A stretch of 64,000 nucleotides of DNA, from NCBI GenBank assembly GCA_037951105.1, contig JBAMJV010003125.1:1-64000 (forward strand), given 5' to 3'. Of this stretch, positions 35,370-47,585 are shown piece by piece. Both the position numbers and the translations under genes were made by a program. The notes under the pieces are model-generated. The model did no database searches. It was not told the DNA's origin and was given only the letters and a program-made list of their open reading frames with translations. The stretch's first letter is position 1; every line of letters begins with the position of its first letter. This stretch comes from Echinarachnius parma. Its lineage: Eukaryota; Echinodermata; Echinoidea; Clypeasteroida; Echinarachniidae.

Positions 35370-35784
35370 CCAACCTAGACCCAGACTAACACGTTGTGAT
35401 ATGAAAGGGATTTGTGAAATTTGGTTTGTGGTTTGAGACCATCTAGAATGTATGAATGTATGTATACTGGAGGCTATACCATGTCCTGTGGTTTCCTAGT
35501 GAGTGATGACATACCACAATATATAAATATTATTTGGCTAGGATTTGATTGGTGTGACCACTATCCTCCGGCATTTTGGGGTATGGTATACACGGCAAGC
35601 TGATGTTAAAAAAAGTTACCCTGTTTAATATCGAAAATATAACTGAAATGGTGCCTGAGCTTTCGAACCAAGCAGATCTTTATCAGAGCCAAATTGACAA
35701 GTAACACAACTAAACATGCTGCTCTCATATTAACAAAAAAATTAAACAAAGTCACACAACAAGAAGTTTTGCTAGCAAAGGCAG
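35370..35784. other. Gene-free stretch
   Basis: Nothing is recognised. Confidence 0.3.
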
Positions 35785-36140
35785 CTCAGGGCTCCACACT
35801 TACATTTTTTGTCAGTGGCTCGGTCGGGCCAGGAAAATGATTTCTTCCCCTTTCTGGTGGCCCTAAAGAAACATTTGCTGGCCCAAAAATGTAATTTCAT
35901 GAATAACCTTTTTACTAGGGTTAGATAATTTCAAAATATCACTCTTACCTGATCAAACCAGTGATTATAAATGAAGCATGACATGGAAGAAAACAATATT
36001 TTTAAATTTTGTCAATGTCGGGTTTACAATCTGCTTGCCCGATCGGGCCACCAAAATATTACTTTTTACATTTTTGCTGGCCGAAGTGCAATTTTACTGG
36101 ATCCCGGGCCAGCGGGCCACTGTGAGTGTCGAGCCCTGGG
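35785..36140 (-). repeat. GGCCC-word repeat, nearly complete inverse copy
   Basis: CAGGGCTCCACACTTACATT starts it, and GTGTCGAGCCCTGG ends it. It is the inverse of the copy at 13028-13325, with shared CATGACATGGAAGAAAACAA (inverse of TTGTTTTCTTCCATGTCATG). Confidence 0.75.
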
Positions 36141-36361
36141 TAGCTTTTGATGCGTATCCACGCATTTCTTCAGCCTACTGACTGGAATCTCATGGCACTG
36201 GTTCTATTTAACTTGTACATAAAACGAGCAAACTATAGGGGTTAAACTGGAACAGGCTTTGTATAAATTTATTCAAAGTAAATTATATTCTTAAATCAGA
36301 TGATCTTGCAAAAGTCTTGCGCATAGTGTAATATATACACATTGGTTCAATAGTTATACTA
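36141..36361. other. Gene-free gap
   Basis: Nothing is recognised. Confidence 0.3.
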
Positions 36362-36790
36362 GGGAAAATGCTGGTATTTGTATGTGTTTTCTTTGTGTAC
36401 ATGCTATGGCTTTTTCAGTCTTTAAAATGATTTTTTCCCACGTTTTATGATTCCCAAATCGCACGGTACATGAAATACTTACACAAATGTTGTAGTAATA
36501 CATGTACAGAAATAACAGTATGCGTCCTGGATAATATTAGGGAAAATCGTCGTATTTGTACTGTGTTTTCTTTGTGTACACTATGGTTTTTACAGTCTTT
36601 AAAACGATTTCCCCCCACATTTGATGATTTCCAAGGACCCAAATCACACAGTACATGAAATACTTGCACGAATGTTGATAGTAATGTACAGAAATAACAG
36701 ATACTGTACACAGAACATGCATCCTGGATAATATGAGGGGAAATCATGGTTTATATGTTTTCTTTGTCTACTCTGTGACTATTTTTGTGC
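36362..36790. repeat. Tandem repeat, about 2.3 units of roughly 185-195 bp
   Basis: Units start GGGAAAATGCTGGTATTTGT (36362), GGGAAAATCGTCGTATTTGT (36539) and GGGAAATCATGGTTTATATG (36737). Each continues with GTTTTCTTTGTGTACA, CAGTCTTTAAAA and ACATGAAATACTT. Confidence 0.8.
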
Positions 36791-36992
36791 ACGATTATTC
36801 AGGTGCATACTTACTTCCTTGTTCCGTTCTTTTCAAAAGTTTGGTTAAGAATGTTGTTTTTTTTGTCTGCAAAAGAGTAAAGTCCCTCTTTCACTTGTAA
36901 GTGATCAATTTTATTACTGTGTAAACCACAAAAAAAAAATGGAATTATGACATGGGTGTTGCACCATTTGTGGGTTCCTTTCTATAGGCTCC
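36791..36992. other. Gene-free gap
   Basis: Nothing is recognised. Confidence 0.3.
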
Positions 36993-37715
36993 TGTCACAT
37001 ATCACCGGATAGCGTTAACGGACACTCGACGGATAGCCAAAATTTATAAATCCTGCGTTAGTATGCTTGCGTGTCTTAAACCCCGTCTTAACTGGGAGAA
37101 ATAGACCTTACCTCAATGTTACCCGAGCGACATGTGGATAAGAAACAGTAGGGGGTCTGGTCGTAAAACATGCGGCGAGCCTTCGGCCGCAGTCTTAATC
37201 AGCCATCCGCAAAATCCTCACTCGGTTAGGTTACCATAACAACCGCACCTCCCTCATCACGCGAACAGCTGGGGCGACACGGAGTATCGGCGCGCGCTGT
37301 TTTTTTTCATGGCCATGACGTCATCAACCCGGGTAACGTTCCGCGCGCGTCTTAATAGGCCGTTTATCAGGATGTCGTCCGGACGTTACCGCGCTATCAC
37401 CCTGGCCCGACTGATGTTATCCCGATTTGAGCGTCTTAATCGGAACGGTGTAGGATCTCATCTGGATAACATCAGGATGTTACCACGACTATTTTTTTTG
37501 GTTAAGACAGGGTTTTACTGTCATGTCTATTTCATGTACAGTAAATGCGTTCCTTGTCTGGCGATATATGCATTGTACGTTGTTCTATGCGGCGGTATGT
37601 TTTGTGCATGAAGCTATGGAGCAACTTACATAAAAGTACATCCCCGGAAAATTTGATTTCGCAAAATTTGTTATCTGTTGGGCATCCGTTTACGATATCC
37701 AGTGATATATGTGAC
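36993..37715. mobile_element. MITE, GTCACATATCACCGG ends (copy 3), split by another MITE
   Basis: TGTCACATATCACCGGATAG at the left pairs with ATCCAGTGATATATGTGAC at the right. The MITE at 37076-37518 is inserted inside. Confidence 0.8.
37076..37518. mobile_element. MITE with AAACCCC ends (copy 2, uninterrupted)
   Basis: TTAAACCCCGTCTTAACTGG pairs with GGTTAAGACAGGGTTTTA. It matches 5589-6954 outside that copy's insertion. Confidence 0.85.
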
Positions 37716-39107
37716 GACACCTTTACAGTACGCCGGTAATGGCAAGCGTGTGTTCCTTCCTTTCTGTAGTCATAAATGAGCAAAACATGGTGACATTGTG
37801 TCTTTCATTTTTGAATACCGGTAATGAAATTACATAATTTGCGAATTATATTGTTTTGTGATTCTTTCTATTAGTCATTACACTTGATATTATAATAATA
37901 ATAATAATAATATCCATTTTTATATAGCGCTTTATCACCGAAGTCCCAAAGCGCTCGGAGCATTATTAATTATTACCTTGGCTTATGTGGTGGTTGTTTG
38001 AACTTGTTTCTTTGCTCTATAAATATACTGGATTTCATTACTGTATTTTTACTTTCTTTCTATGGGCCATTATCATTCAATACATGTTGGTCTTTTCTTA
38101 TTGTTTTCTTTTAAAAATCTAAATTTTTTAATGCACAAATTTATGTTTTTTTCTCTTTTGAATACTAGATTAAAGGCAGAAAGTCTACATGCCAAGTTGT
38201 TTCAGATCAGTAGGTCAGATAACCTCTATTTATTCTTTTTTTAGCGAAACCAAACAATTATTTATCAGAACCTCCCATCAAGTATTCTTTGGCTAAATAG
38301 AAAATACAGTACATGTATTTACAATTGTACATTACATACATTGTAACATTCCAAAATTACCTTATTACACAGATATAGAGATTTTGTTATGGAATTGATT
38401 AAACATGGCAGTAAAAAAAAAGGGTTTTGTAGGCTTCTCCTGTACTAATACTTGTATGACACATTTAACAATATAATTGACGGCACGCTAGTACGCTACC
38501 AAGCCCACTCATTAAGTAATGAATAATTATTGCCACGGAACAGCTATCCCCAAATTAGAATAATACCCATTCATTACGAGTACCCTTTTAATTTACAAAT
38601 TCAGTGGTGATTGATTGCGCTGATTAACCTTTTATCATGCCCACAGAGTAAAGTACCAATTATATAGTAATATACAAACCAAACAATTGTCCTTCAAAAG
38701 TAAGTACCCTTGACCCTTGTACTTTAATTTGCCGCCAAAGTTGTGTGTATTTGAACAAAATATTGAAGTCAAACACCTATTCTCTAACCATAGGCATAGT
38801 AAGCCCAGGAGCTGATGGGGGCTGCAGCCCCCCCCCCCCCCCCCCCACCTGCCCTCAAAACCAAAACTGAACTTTCCCATCTATGAATTACTTAGCCAAA
38901 TTTGGGGTTCAATTGATTCATCAACCAGAAATCCTACCAACATCTTTATGTCATAAAATTAACATATTGAAATAAAACATGTAGATTTTGTTCTACTATT
39001 AAAGTAAAGGTCTACCAAAAATATTTTAATACGAGATAAGTAAAGTCATCTGCTTTAAGTAAATTTCTTACTTACATGTATATTGTACATTGAATACCAG
39101 CCCTGAT
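37716..39107. other. Gene-free stretch with an ATT microsatellite and poly-C
   Basis: At 37890-37975, (ATA)n is followed by TTTTTATATAGCGCTTTATC and AAAGCGCTCGGAG, a pattern like SINE/LINE 3' tails. A 19-base C run lies at 38828-38846. No gene is seen. Confidence 0.45.
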
Positions 39108-39470
39108 GTAGATCGTTTCAAATCTAGCACTTTCCTCTTCTCTATCTCTCTCTCTATCTCTTTTTCTTTCTCTCTGTCCCTGTATCTACATTGTGATTCA
39201 CTTTTGATGACAGCATTTGGAACCCTGATATTGATTTTTTAAATGGGAACTTTCGAGGTTAATGGGTTGGACTTGTAAGTAAACTTTTAAATTAATACAG
39301 TTTGTTGGGCCAGGATCAGCGGATCGGTGCTAATTTCAATCCCTGATCCTGTAGATCATTGTAAAATCTAGCACTTTCCTCCTCTCTCTCTCTCTCGTTC
39401 TCTCTATCTCTTTTTCTTTCTCTCTATCCATGTATCTAATTCATCTTTGATGACAGCATTTGAAACCCTT
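39108..39470. repeat. Direct duplication with CT-rich core
   Basis: 39108-39225 and 39351-39470 both read AAATCTAGCACTTTCCTC, CTCTATCTCTTTTTCTTTCT and TTGATGACAGCATTTG, in the same order and about 240 bp apart. Confidence 0.75.
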
Positions 39471-39535
39471 TAAATAGCATAATGTTGATAAAAAATAAAG
39501 GAAATTCAAGCCAGGGTAATGGGTTTGTTGACATT

Positions 39536-40075
39536 CAAGAGAAGCTCTTCTAAAATGGTTTACATGGCCGATCAAACCCATCCGAATTTGCAGTGGCGGA
39601 TAAGATTCTGCATACAAATGAGGATAGAAGAGGCAAACAGTGCCAGCAGACACAAATTAAAGGGATAGTACAGTTTTGGTCGAACAGCATTTTAGTAACT
39701 ACATGTAAAACTATGTCAGTTATCATTATAAACTAATAAACTAACGGTTATAATTCGACCATGCTTGAATGGTAGAAAAATATATAATCTGCTAAGTTAA
39801 GGGCTGTTTTCATTTAAAAAGCAGCTGTCAACATACGAGGGCGCCCTCCAGACACCTCAAGTTTCAACCAGTCTGTTATCAAAATATGTGAATGTGATGT
39901 TTGGTAAAAAAATCATTCAAGAGGTGCTCTTGTAAAATGGTTTACATTTGTACATGGCTGCTCAAACCCATCCCAATTTGCAGTGGTGGATAAGATTCTG
40001 CATACAAATTAGGATGGAAGAGGCAAAGTTGGTAAACATTGCTCGCAGTAGCAGACAGGAATTAAAGGTACCGTT
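39536..40075. repeat. Direct duplicates flanking a TTAA-type element fragment
   Basis: 39536-39656 and 39918-40065 share AAACCCATCC, AATTTGCAGTGG and GGATAAGATTCTGCATACAA. Between them a TTAA-type element begins at 39657 (TTAAAGGGATAGTACAGTTT), related to 47950-48486. Its right end is lost. Confidence 0.65.
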
Positions 40076-40393
40076 AGCATTTTCCGGAGAATGAATTGTG
40101 AAACTGTTCATTTCGGAGATTAAATGTATTAGTATTCTTGATAATAATGTATGAAAGTGTATGTTTGTCTATTGTCTAATGGCTGTTGTCTGATAGCCTG
40201 ACAATGCAACAGAATTGGGGAACTTATGATATCAAAATTTATATTAGCGTAATACATGTAATAGTGAACTTGGAATCATGTCTTCTATTTATTTTCTTGA
40301 AATTTTCAATGAACACAGACTATTGTATTCTGCAAGCAAAGAGAATTGACTCGTCTATCCATCCAATTAATGTTTGCGCACATGACAACAAAG

Positions 40394-40845
40394 TTAAAGG
40401 CATATATGCGTGGGTTATAATGGGTAGTCAACAAATTCCAACTCGACTCCACCGTTATCTCTCGAGGTAAACTCACGATATGTGTTGGATCGATCGAAGA
40501 GAGGTGCTTCGAAATATCTGAACAAAGGCCTTCTTATGAAATTGCATGCAGCAAACAAATTTCTCACGCTGTCACATAAGGCATCAAACAGCGGCACTTT
40601 GAAGTCGGTTGCGGTTAAGCGTGTTACGTGATATTTTCGCTCGTAAACCTCTCTGATGGATCTCCATTCGACTAGTACAAACATTCCGAACGCGACTATT
40701 TTTGATGCATTTTTGACTCGGGTATTCGGAAGTGGGACAGTTTGCGATCGCTACTTATAACTGAGCCAATGGGGATTACGTATCGTGCGTAAAAGTGCGC
40801 AAGATGGATCCACGCGTCTAATATACCGGTCTGAATTCCCTTTAA
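40394..40845. mobile_element. TTAA-flanked MITE (ATGCGTGGG family, copy 2)
   Basis: TTAAAGGCATATATGCGTGG at the left and GGTCTGAATTCCCTTTAA at the right. It matches 25807-26257. Confidence 0.85.
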
Positions 40846-42274
40846 TATCAAACGTATATATTATCAGTGGTTAGTTTAGGGGCTTATTGTATAAATATTA
40901 TTGTTTTATGATCTAGATTAATGCATAGAAATGGTGCATACTCTATAAAACATGTTTGTGTGGGTAGTTTCTTGAAGCAGCGATGCATAGTTGAATGGGC
41001 AAAGGTACATGTACATGGCCATGCATGATGCATTTGCCACAAAGTGCGCAAACAACATGATTCGACCTTGAAAATACAGACATACATGTACCAGGATGCA
41101 CTATGACACGTTCTAAAAGCCAAATAGCATTGTGAAAGTTACCAAAAACATCTGTAAATAGGCCAAACTAATAATTGATTATTACTGTTGAAATCAATTG
41201 GAGTATGACAAAAGGGCGTAATAAAATCTGAACTACAACTGTATAGTATCGTAAAATGCAGAAATATCAGTTGAAAGTTCCATGCGCGCTGCTGATATTG
41301 GACCAAAACTTCACAGTGTGTTTGCCCGTCTTTGTCGGCTATATGTGCCTGTGGCTTTACCCTCGTCCACATACAGCGCGCATGTGTCATCATAGCTTTT
41401 GCACACAGCGAACATGCGGTTGAGTTCAGTCTGATTTACATGTACAGATAACTTCCATCCCTAACTTTTTATTACTCAAATAATGAAGTTCAAAGTGCAA
41501 TTTTGTCCAGCTATTTGCATTTACAGATTATTATTTTTAATACATGGTTGGTGATCAAAGAGTATATTTATTTTTGGTGTGTGGGGCGTTTCCCATATTT
41601 ACTGTTATTTGGCTTGAAACACAAAACATTCATGCTTGCACTGTTGCACATACATGCGTGTATGGATTGAAACACATAACGCACACTAGTATTGCCAATT
41701 TACTTCCGTAAAATACTGCAATATTGATTATTTTAAAGAAAATGATCTTGAGTCATTTTACTGGAGGCTAGACCATGGAATAAAAATCCAATTTCGAATC
41801 ATTATTGCCAACTATCATAATTCCAACAATATTGCTTTTCACAATACTGCAGTCAAGGCCTTTATTACATTTGAAGTCCATTTGATTATCACAGAAGAAT
41901 AGGCAGAATATTTATTTGTATCTGTTTTTATGATTTTATATCCATGAGCAGTAATATTCTGAAGTGCATTGCCTAAAGGTGGATCATAACAAATATAATG
42001 TTATTATCTGACTTATCTGACTTAGATATTAAACTTGGAAGGAAGGGGGGGGGGGGGGTGGGGGAGTCATAGGAAGGGCGAAAGACTCATAATACACAGT
42101 TCACTTCATGAACATACTATTATGCAAGTTTACATTTGCAATAACAATGAATTGTTGATGACGATTTTGTTTCATTTTGATACTAGTGTCTGTTGTTTTT
42201 TTTATGGCGTTTGATGTTTTAGAGATCTGTTTGTTGGTAGTTTTTAAGATGGAGTGAACAATGCTACTACTTAC
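40846..42274. other. Gene-free stretch
   Basis: A G run lies at 42045-42058. Nothing else is recognised. Confidence 0.35.
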
Positions 42275-42750
42275 AGCGCGTTCACACACAAAAATGTTTA
42301 TCCCGAAACGTCGTATAAAGAATCGAGCGTTCACACACACAAGAACAAGATCCTGAAACAGCTACAACGAAACATCGTATAGGTGCACAGTTTGCTACTG
42401 CGCAGTGTGGTGTCTTTTTTCTGTATGCTGTCTTCTGTGAGCGAGCGCAAATCTGAGTGAAGTAAATGCGGTCATGTTAAGCCCCGCCCAGTTATACCGT
42501 TCTAGTATTACCTTGGTTTGACCGAACGTTCACACACAAAACGACCGTGATTCTTTATCAAGTTCTAGTTCGAAACGATGCTCAAACCCCCGTTTCGCTA
42601 TACGATGATTCTTTATACGACGATTCTTTATACGACGTATCGTTAGTGAGTGTTCATACACACAATTTCATCGTATAGCTAGACGAGAACGGTATAGCTA
42701 TACCGTTCTAGTCTAGCTATACGATGACATTTTTGTGTGTGAACACAGGG
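42275..42750. mobile_element. MITE, TTCACACAC ends (copy 2)
   Basis: CAGCGCGTTCACACACAAAA pairs with TTTTGTGTGTGAACACAGGG. The interior words CGTATAAAGAATC, CAGTTTGCTACTGCGCAGTG and CAAACCCCCGTTTCG also occur in the copy at 46051. Confidence 0.85.
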
Positions 42751-42839
42751 ATAATTGTTCTTTTCATGTGATCAGTAGCATAGCCAGGAATTCTTCCAAG
42801 GGGGGAGGGGCTCCAACCTGCGACCGGTAATGGAAAAAT

Positions 42840-43070
42840 TAATGTTTTTATTTCGGGGGGTCCCTATGTAATTTTATGGAAGTTTTCGGGGGCTACAAAT
42901 TTCCGGGGCTCTTTTTTTCGAATTTCAGGGGCTACTATTTAGCTCTAATGCTGTAAGTGATCATCTGATCGACATTATCATCCGATCATAATGAATGCAG
43001 AAAAATCGGGGGCTCTTTTTTTTTCGGGGGCTCTTTTTGGCATTTCGGGGGCAAATTCGCCCGCCGCCCT
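42840..43070. repeat. GGGGCT-word repeat
   Basis: TTTCGGGGGCTACAAATTTC, AGCTCTAATGCTGTAAGTGA and TTTCGGGGGCTCTTTTT are in the same order as at 5028-5360. Confidence 0.75.
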
Positions 43071-43090
43071 GTGTAATTTTTTTCCCTGGT

Positions 43091-43660
43091 GGGTAAGCGC
43101 GAGCTGTTTCTAGTGGGGTTCAGGGGCCAGAGCCCTCATAAGCTTTTGGATTTTAACTAAAAGCCCCCAAATCAAAACCACTGGTAATGAGCAAGCAACA
43201 AACAAGCAACAATGGCCGTAGGAGAAGGGAGGGGGGGTGGGGGGGGCAAGGGCCTAAGAAGCCCACCCCCCTCCCTCTGTTTAGCGGGTAAGCGCAAACT
43301 GTTTCTAGTGGGGTTCAGGGCCAGAGCCCTCAGATGCTATTGGATTTTAGCTAAACAAAGCCCCCCAAATCAAAACCACTGGTAATGAGCAAGCAACAAT
43401 GGCCGTAGGAGAAGGGGGGGGGGGGGGGGGGCAAGGGCCTAAGAAGCCCACCCCCCTCCCTCTGTTTAGCGGGTAAGCGCAAACTGTTTCTAGTGGGGTT
43501 CAGGGGCCAGAGCCCTCAGAAGCTTTTGGATTTTAGCTAAACAAGCCCCAAATCAAAACCGCCTGTAATGAACAAGCAACAAGCAACAATGGCTGTAGGA
43601 GAAGGGAGGGGGGGGGGGGGGGAGCTAGGGCCCAAGAAGCCCTCCCTCCTTGCTCCTCGC
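43091..43660. repeat. Minisatellite, three units of about 190 bp
   Basis: Each unit has GGGTAAGCGC, CTGTTTCTAGTGGGGTTCAG, GCCAGAGCCCTCA, AACAATGGC and a G-rich block of 10-20 G, then CCTAAGAAGCCC. The units are very similar. Confidence 0.85.
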
Positions 43661-44277
43661 TACACCACTGCATGTGACTGATTTAAATAATATTTATAAA
43701 TGCGAGTTTTTATTTTTAAGCGTGATATAGAACTTTACAATGTGCTGCAGTATGTCCGTCTGTATGAATGTAGCCAAAATAGTACAGATTGGCATGACGG
43801 GTGAATGTTTATTGGAGATGATTTTGTTTTGAAAAGTAAGCCTTAAGGGTGCTAAACTACGGATGGTCTCGCACTTGTCGTCGAAGAGACATACCTTGGA
43901 CCATGATCTGAACAATTTATACACGTATACATAACATTGCCTGTACATGTAATGTAATGTACATGTGAACAATACATTAAACTATTAGCAGTTACTTTTG
44001 TGTTTGTCGATTGAAGTTATACATAATTACTCTTGAGTTATGGCACAGTGTGTTATGTGTCATACCAGTACCTTGTACAAATGGGGTTAGTCATAGTGAC
44101 CTTCATTATCTACACATTACTATACTAACATACACATGTACATGTACGATCAATAAATTACTACTTGGCTTTTTTTTATAGGCCAGCACAACTCAGACTT
44201 TAATTAAGTTATACTTGAGTATGTAAATCCTTCCGATTTAATTAGGCATGTACATGTACAATGAAAGTAAAGCTGAT
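43661..44277. other. Gene-free stretch
   Basis: ACATGTAC-type palindromes are scattered in it (43941-43963, 44140). No gene is seen. Confidence 0.35.
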
Positions 44278-46040
44278 GGGCAATTCCACGATAACACCGG
44301 ACACTTCAGAACACATTTTCACTTTCCAAATGTAAATAACAAACTAAGTGTAAAGAATGAGAACAATCTTTTATTGTATATCTTTGACTGTTATCACAAG
44401 CAACTTTGAAAAAAAAATTAATACAAAATTTTCATTTATTAATGAGTTACGCATCATTAATTACTACTGTAACACCGGGACGCAAAAAAGGACATGCTTT
44501 TTTTTAACACTTTACATACTGGCAAAACTCTGTGAAGTTAATGAACATTTTGAAACTTGGCTATATTTATTTGGTTTAGTAGAGACTCAATAATAATAGT
44601 TAGGCGTTATTTGGAAAAAAAATCTATCATGAAGATAATTATGAACTAGCATAATACAAAATTGTACCGTAACACCGTGACCGTAACACCGGGACCTCTG
44701 AAAGGGTATGTACAAAGTCTATGGAAAATTAGGTTGTCTTACTATACTGGCAAAACTCTGTGAAGTTAGTGAATATTCTGAAAAGTGGCTATATTGATTT
44801 GGTTTAGTAGAGACTCAATAATAATAATTGGGTGTTATTTGTAAAAAAAAACTATTATCAAGATAATTATGAACTAGAGTATACAAAATTGTACCGTAAC
44901 ACCGGGACTGTAATGTACCAAGTCTATGGAAAATCAGGTTGTCTTACTTTACTGGCAAAACTCTGTGAAGTTAGTGAACATTTTGAAAAGTGGCTATGTT
45001 GATTTGGTGTAGTAGAGACTCAATAATAATTGGGTGTTATTTGTAAAAAAAAAACTATTATCAAGATAATTATGAACTAGAGTATACAAAATTGCACTGT
45101 AACACCGGGACTGTAATGTACAAAGTCTATGGAAAATTGGGTTGTCTTACTTTACTGGCAAAACTCTGTGAAGTTAGTGAACATTTTGAAAAGTGGCTAT
45201 GTTGATTTGGTGTAGTAGAGACTCAATAATAATTGGGTGTTATTTGTAAAAAAAAACTATTATCAAGATAATTATGAACTAGAGCATACAAAATTGCACT
45301 GTAACACCGGGACTGTAATGTACAAAGTCTATGGAAAATTGGGTTGTCTTACTAAAAACTCAAAACATTTTTACTTTAGGTAGTAGATCAAGCAACAATT
45401 TAGTCATACATCAAGCTACCACCCCAACATGACAGAAACTAGCTGGTCACTTTAGTATGCAGTGATTCTCTATGCTCCCTGTACTATTGCAATGTAAGTC
45501 CCGGTGTTACAGTCCCGGTGTTACAGTGACCGTAACACTGGGACCACTATTCAAGCATTTAAAATTAATTAATGAAATGTCCAATCATCATTTTGATACT
45601 TGTTTATGGTAGATATGTGTGGTCAAGATTTTGGCAATTTAAATTTTTTTGTTTGTGTTCGTAATTTTCTTACAATGCTAAAAATATCAGTTTTTACCGT
45701 AACACCGGGACAATATTCTTTATCATAAATGAATTGTTCATTGAAGCGTATCAAAATGAAAAAAATGAACTTCAATGATTTTTTTAATTACAGTTTTTAC
45801 CTCCTGTCTTACTTGCTCTTGCTACATTGATTTATTTTCAACACGTTTTCCAGACATTTGGATGAAAATTAATTATTCATATTTTATGCGCATATTTTAA
45901 TATGTTCCTGATGTATATTTCTATTTTAAAGGTCAGACTTTTAAAATTCAGTTCTTAAGCTTTATTTTGATACCAAAATTGAAACTATCTGACCATTTTG
46001 AAAATTTGGTGGTCATGTCCACTTTATCGTGGAATTGCTC
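44278..46040. mobile_element. Motif-array element 3 (GTAACACCGGGAC), 4-bp target duplication
   Basis: Inverted ends GGGCAATTCCACGATAA and TTTATCGTGGAATTGCTC are flanked by TGAT (44274-44277, 46041-46044). GTAACACCGGGAC or one-base variants occur near 44470, 44683, 44894, 45100, 45301 and 45699, and inverted near 45498-45526. Internal tandem units of about 203-228 bp start at TACTGGCAAAACTCTG (44517, 44745, 44950, 45153). No protein is encoded. Confidence 0.85.
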
Positions 46041-46050
46041 TGATGTCTTT

Positions 46051-46563
46051 CAGCGAGTTCACACACAAACAATTTTCTTCCCGAAATCATGACTAAAGAA
46101 TCATGACTAAAGAATCATGACTAATGAAACTTCGTATAAAGAATCATGATTAACGAAACTAACGAACGTTCACACACACAAAAACAAGATCCCAAAACAG
46201 CTGGCATTCAGCTGCACGAAACATCGTATAAGTGCGCAGTTTGCTACTGCGCAGTGTGCTGTCTTTTGCGCGCGGTCACGTTAAGCCACGCCCATTTATA
46301 CGAGTGTCGTATAGCGAATCATGATTAGCGAATCGACCGGGCGTTCACACACAAAACGAGCGTGATTCTTTAGTCAGCTCTCGTACGAAACGATGCTCAA
46401 ACCCCCGTTTCGTTAATCATGATTCTTTATACGACGTTTCGTTAGTGAGCGTTCAGACACACAATTTCCGACAATTTCCGTCATGCTAGTCGAGAGCTGA
46501 CTAAAGAATCAGCTCCTGACTACATGTAGCTATACGATGAAATTTTTGTGTGTGAACACGGGG
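46051..46563. mobile_element. MITE, TTCACACAC ends (copy 3)
   Basis: CAGCGAGTTCACACACAAAC pairs with TTTTTGTGTGTGAACACGGGG, less one base, with TTT on both sides. It begins 10 bp after the end of motif-array element 3. Confidence 0.85.
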
Positions 46564-46607
46564 TTTGTTAAATGTTGCCCTAGGGCCTAGGCCACACGTC
46601 TTCTGTA

Positions 46608-47000
46608 TTAAAGTGATCTAGTAACATTGTCAAAATCCGAAATAATAACTTTAGCGGTTTTTACATGTACCTTGTTGTATTCGTAATACCGATAGAACTT
46701 AGAAGCTTGGAATGGATTTGGTTTTCTAAATTTCTCTTCAGTTAAAAAGATACTTATGCTTAAAGTGTTCGGATTTATTAATCTCCATGGGAGAATTTTA
46801 ACTGTGTACAACAATGTACATAGTTAGTGCAATGGGTTAGCAAATGTCACTTTGCATTTTTGCTCATTACTCGGTCATTTGACATTCTTGACCATGGAAT
46901 TTACACACATCACTCAGTAGACATACCAGATCACAGAAAATACACATTTTATCAATCCTCAGTTTTTACACACGTCAATAAAGTTATAACGTTCGTACAT
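46608..47000 (+). mobile_element. TTAA-type MITE (GTAACATTGTC family, copy 2, decayed right end)
   Basis: TTAAAGTGATCTAGTAACAT at the left, then AAAAAGATACTTATG and ACTCGGTCATTTGACATTC. The right end reads AATAAAGTTATAACG, so the terminal CCCTTTAA is lost. A stub of the SINE tail (GCCTAGGCCACACGTCT) lies just before it at 46587. Confidence 0.7.
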
Positions 47001-47242
47001 GTACAAATGTATGTTACATCAAAAGAGATTAGTTATTGACCGTTTTGATAAAAATGTTTTCATATTGATTTTAATAGTACTGTACGTCTGCATAAAAAGA
47101 TAATGATGAATCATCTTGCTAATGATCAGAAAGTGAGAAACTATTTTTATAAATAATGAGCAGCATCAGAACCAGTCATTCTTGATCCTCTCTGAGTGTC
47201 ATCACTAATTTGCTGCTCTGTTCCCTGTCGCCTCAGCCACAG

Positions 47243-47585
47243 CTTGACACTAACACTTGCCCTGGGCAAGACAAAATTGATGTCGGGCGAGTAAAATATA
47301 TAATAAATGGAGATATATAGTTTGTTTGCCTGGTTGGGCAACTAACATTTCTGTTCAACTACGAGAGATAAATGTAATTCCTTACATAATCTCATCTACA
47401 GTGTACAAACATTAGAGAAATTTTTCAACTACATGTACATGTAGATCCAGCACAATTCACTTTTTTCCCTTTTTCACATCGTTTGAATAATAGGCTAATT
47501 TTTCTTTTCGGGCAAGCCCAATTTTAACATTCGTGATTTTACTGGCCTGAATGGTGCCAGAAATAAAAGTTAGTGTGGAGGCTTG
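47243..47585 (+). repeat. GGGCAAG-word repeat (copy)
   Basis: TTGACACTAACACTTGCCCT, GTCGGGCGAGTAAAATA, CCTGGTTGGGCAACTAAC, TTCGGGCAAGCCC and GTGGAGGCTTG appear in the family order. Confidence 0.75.
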
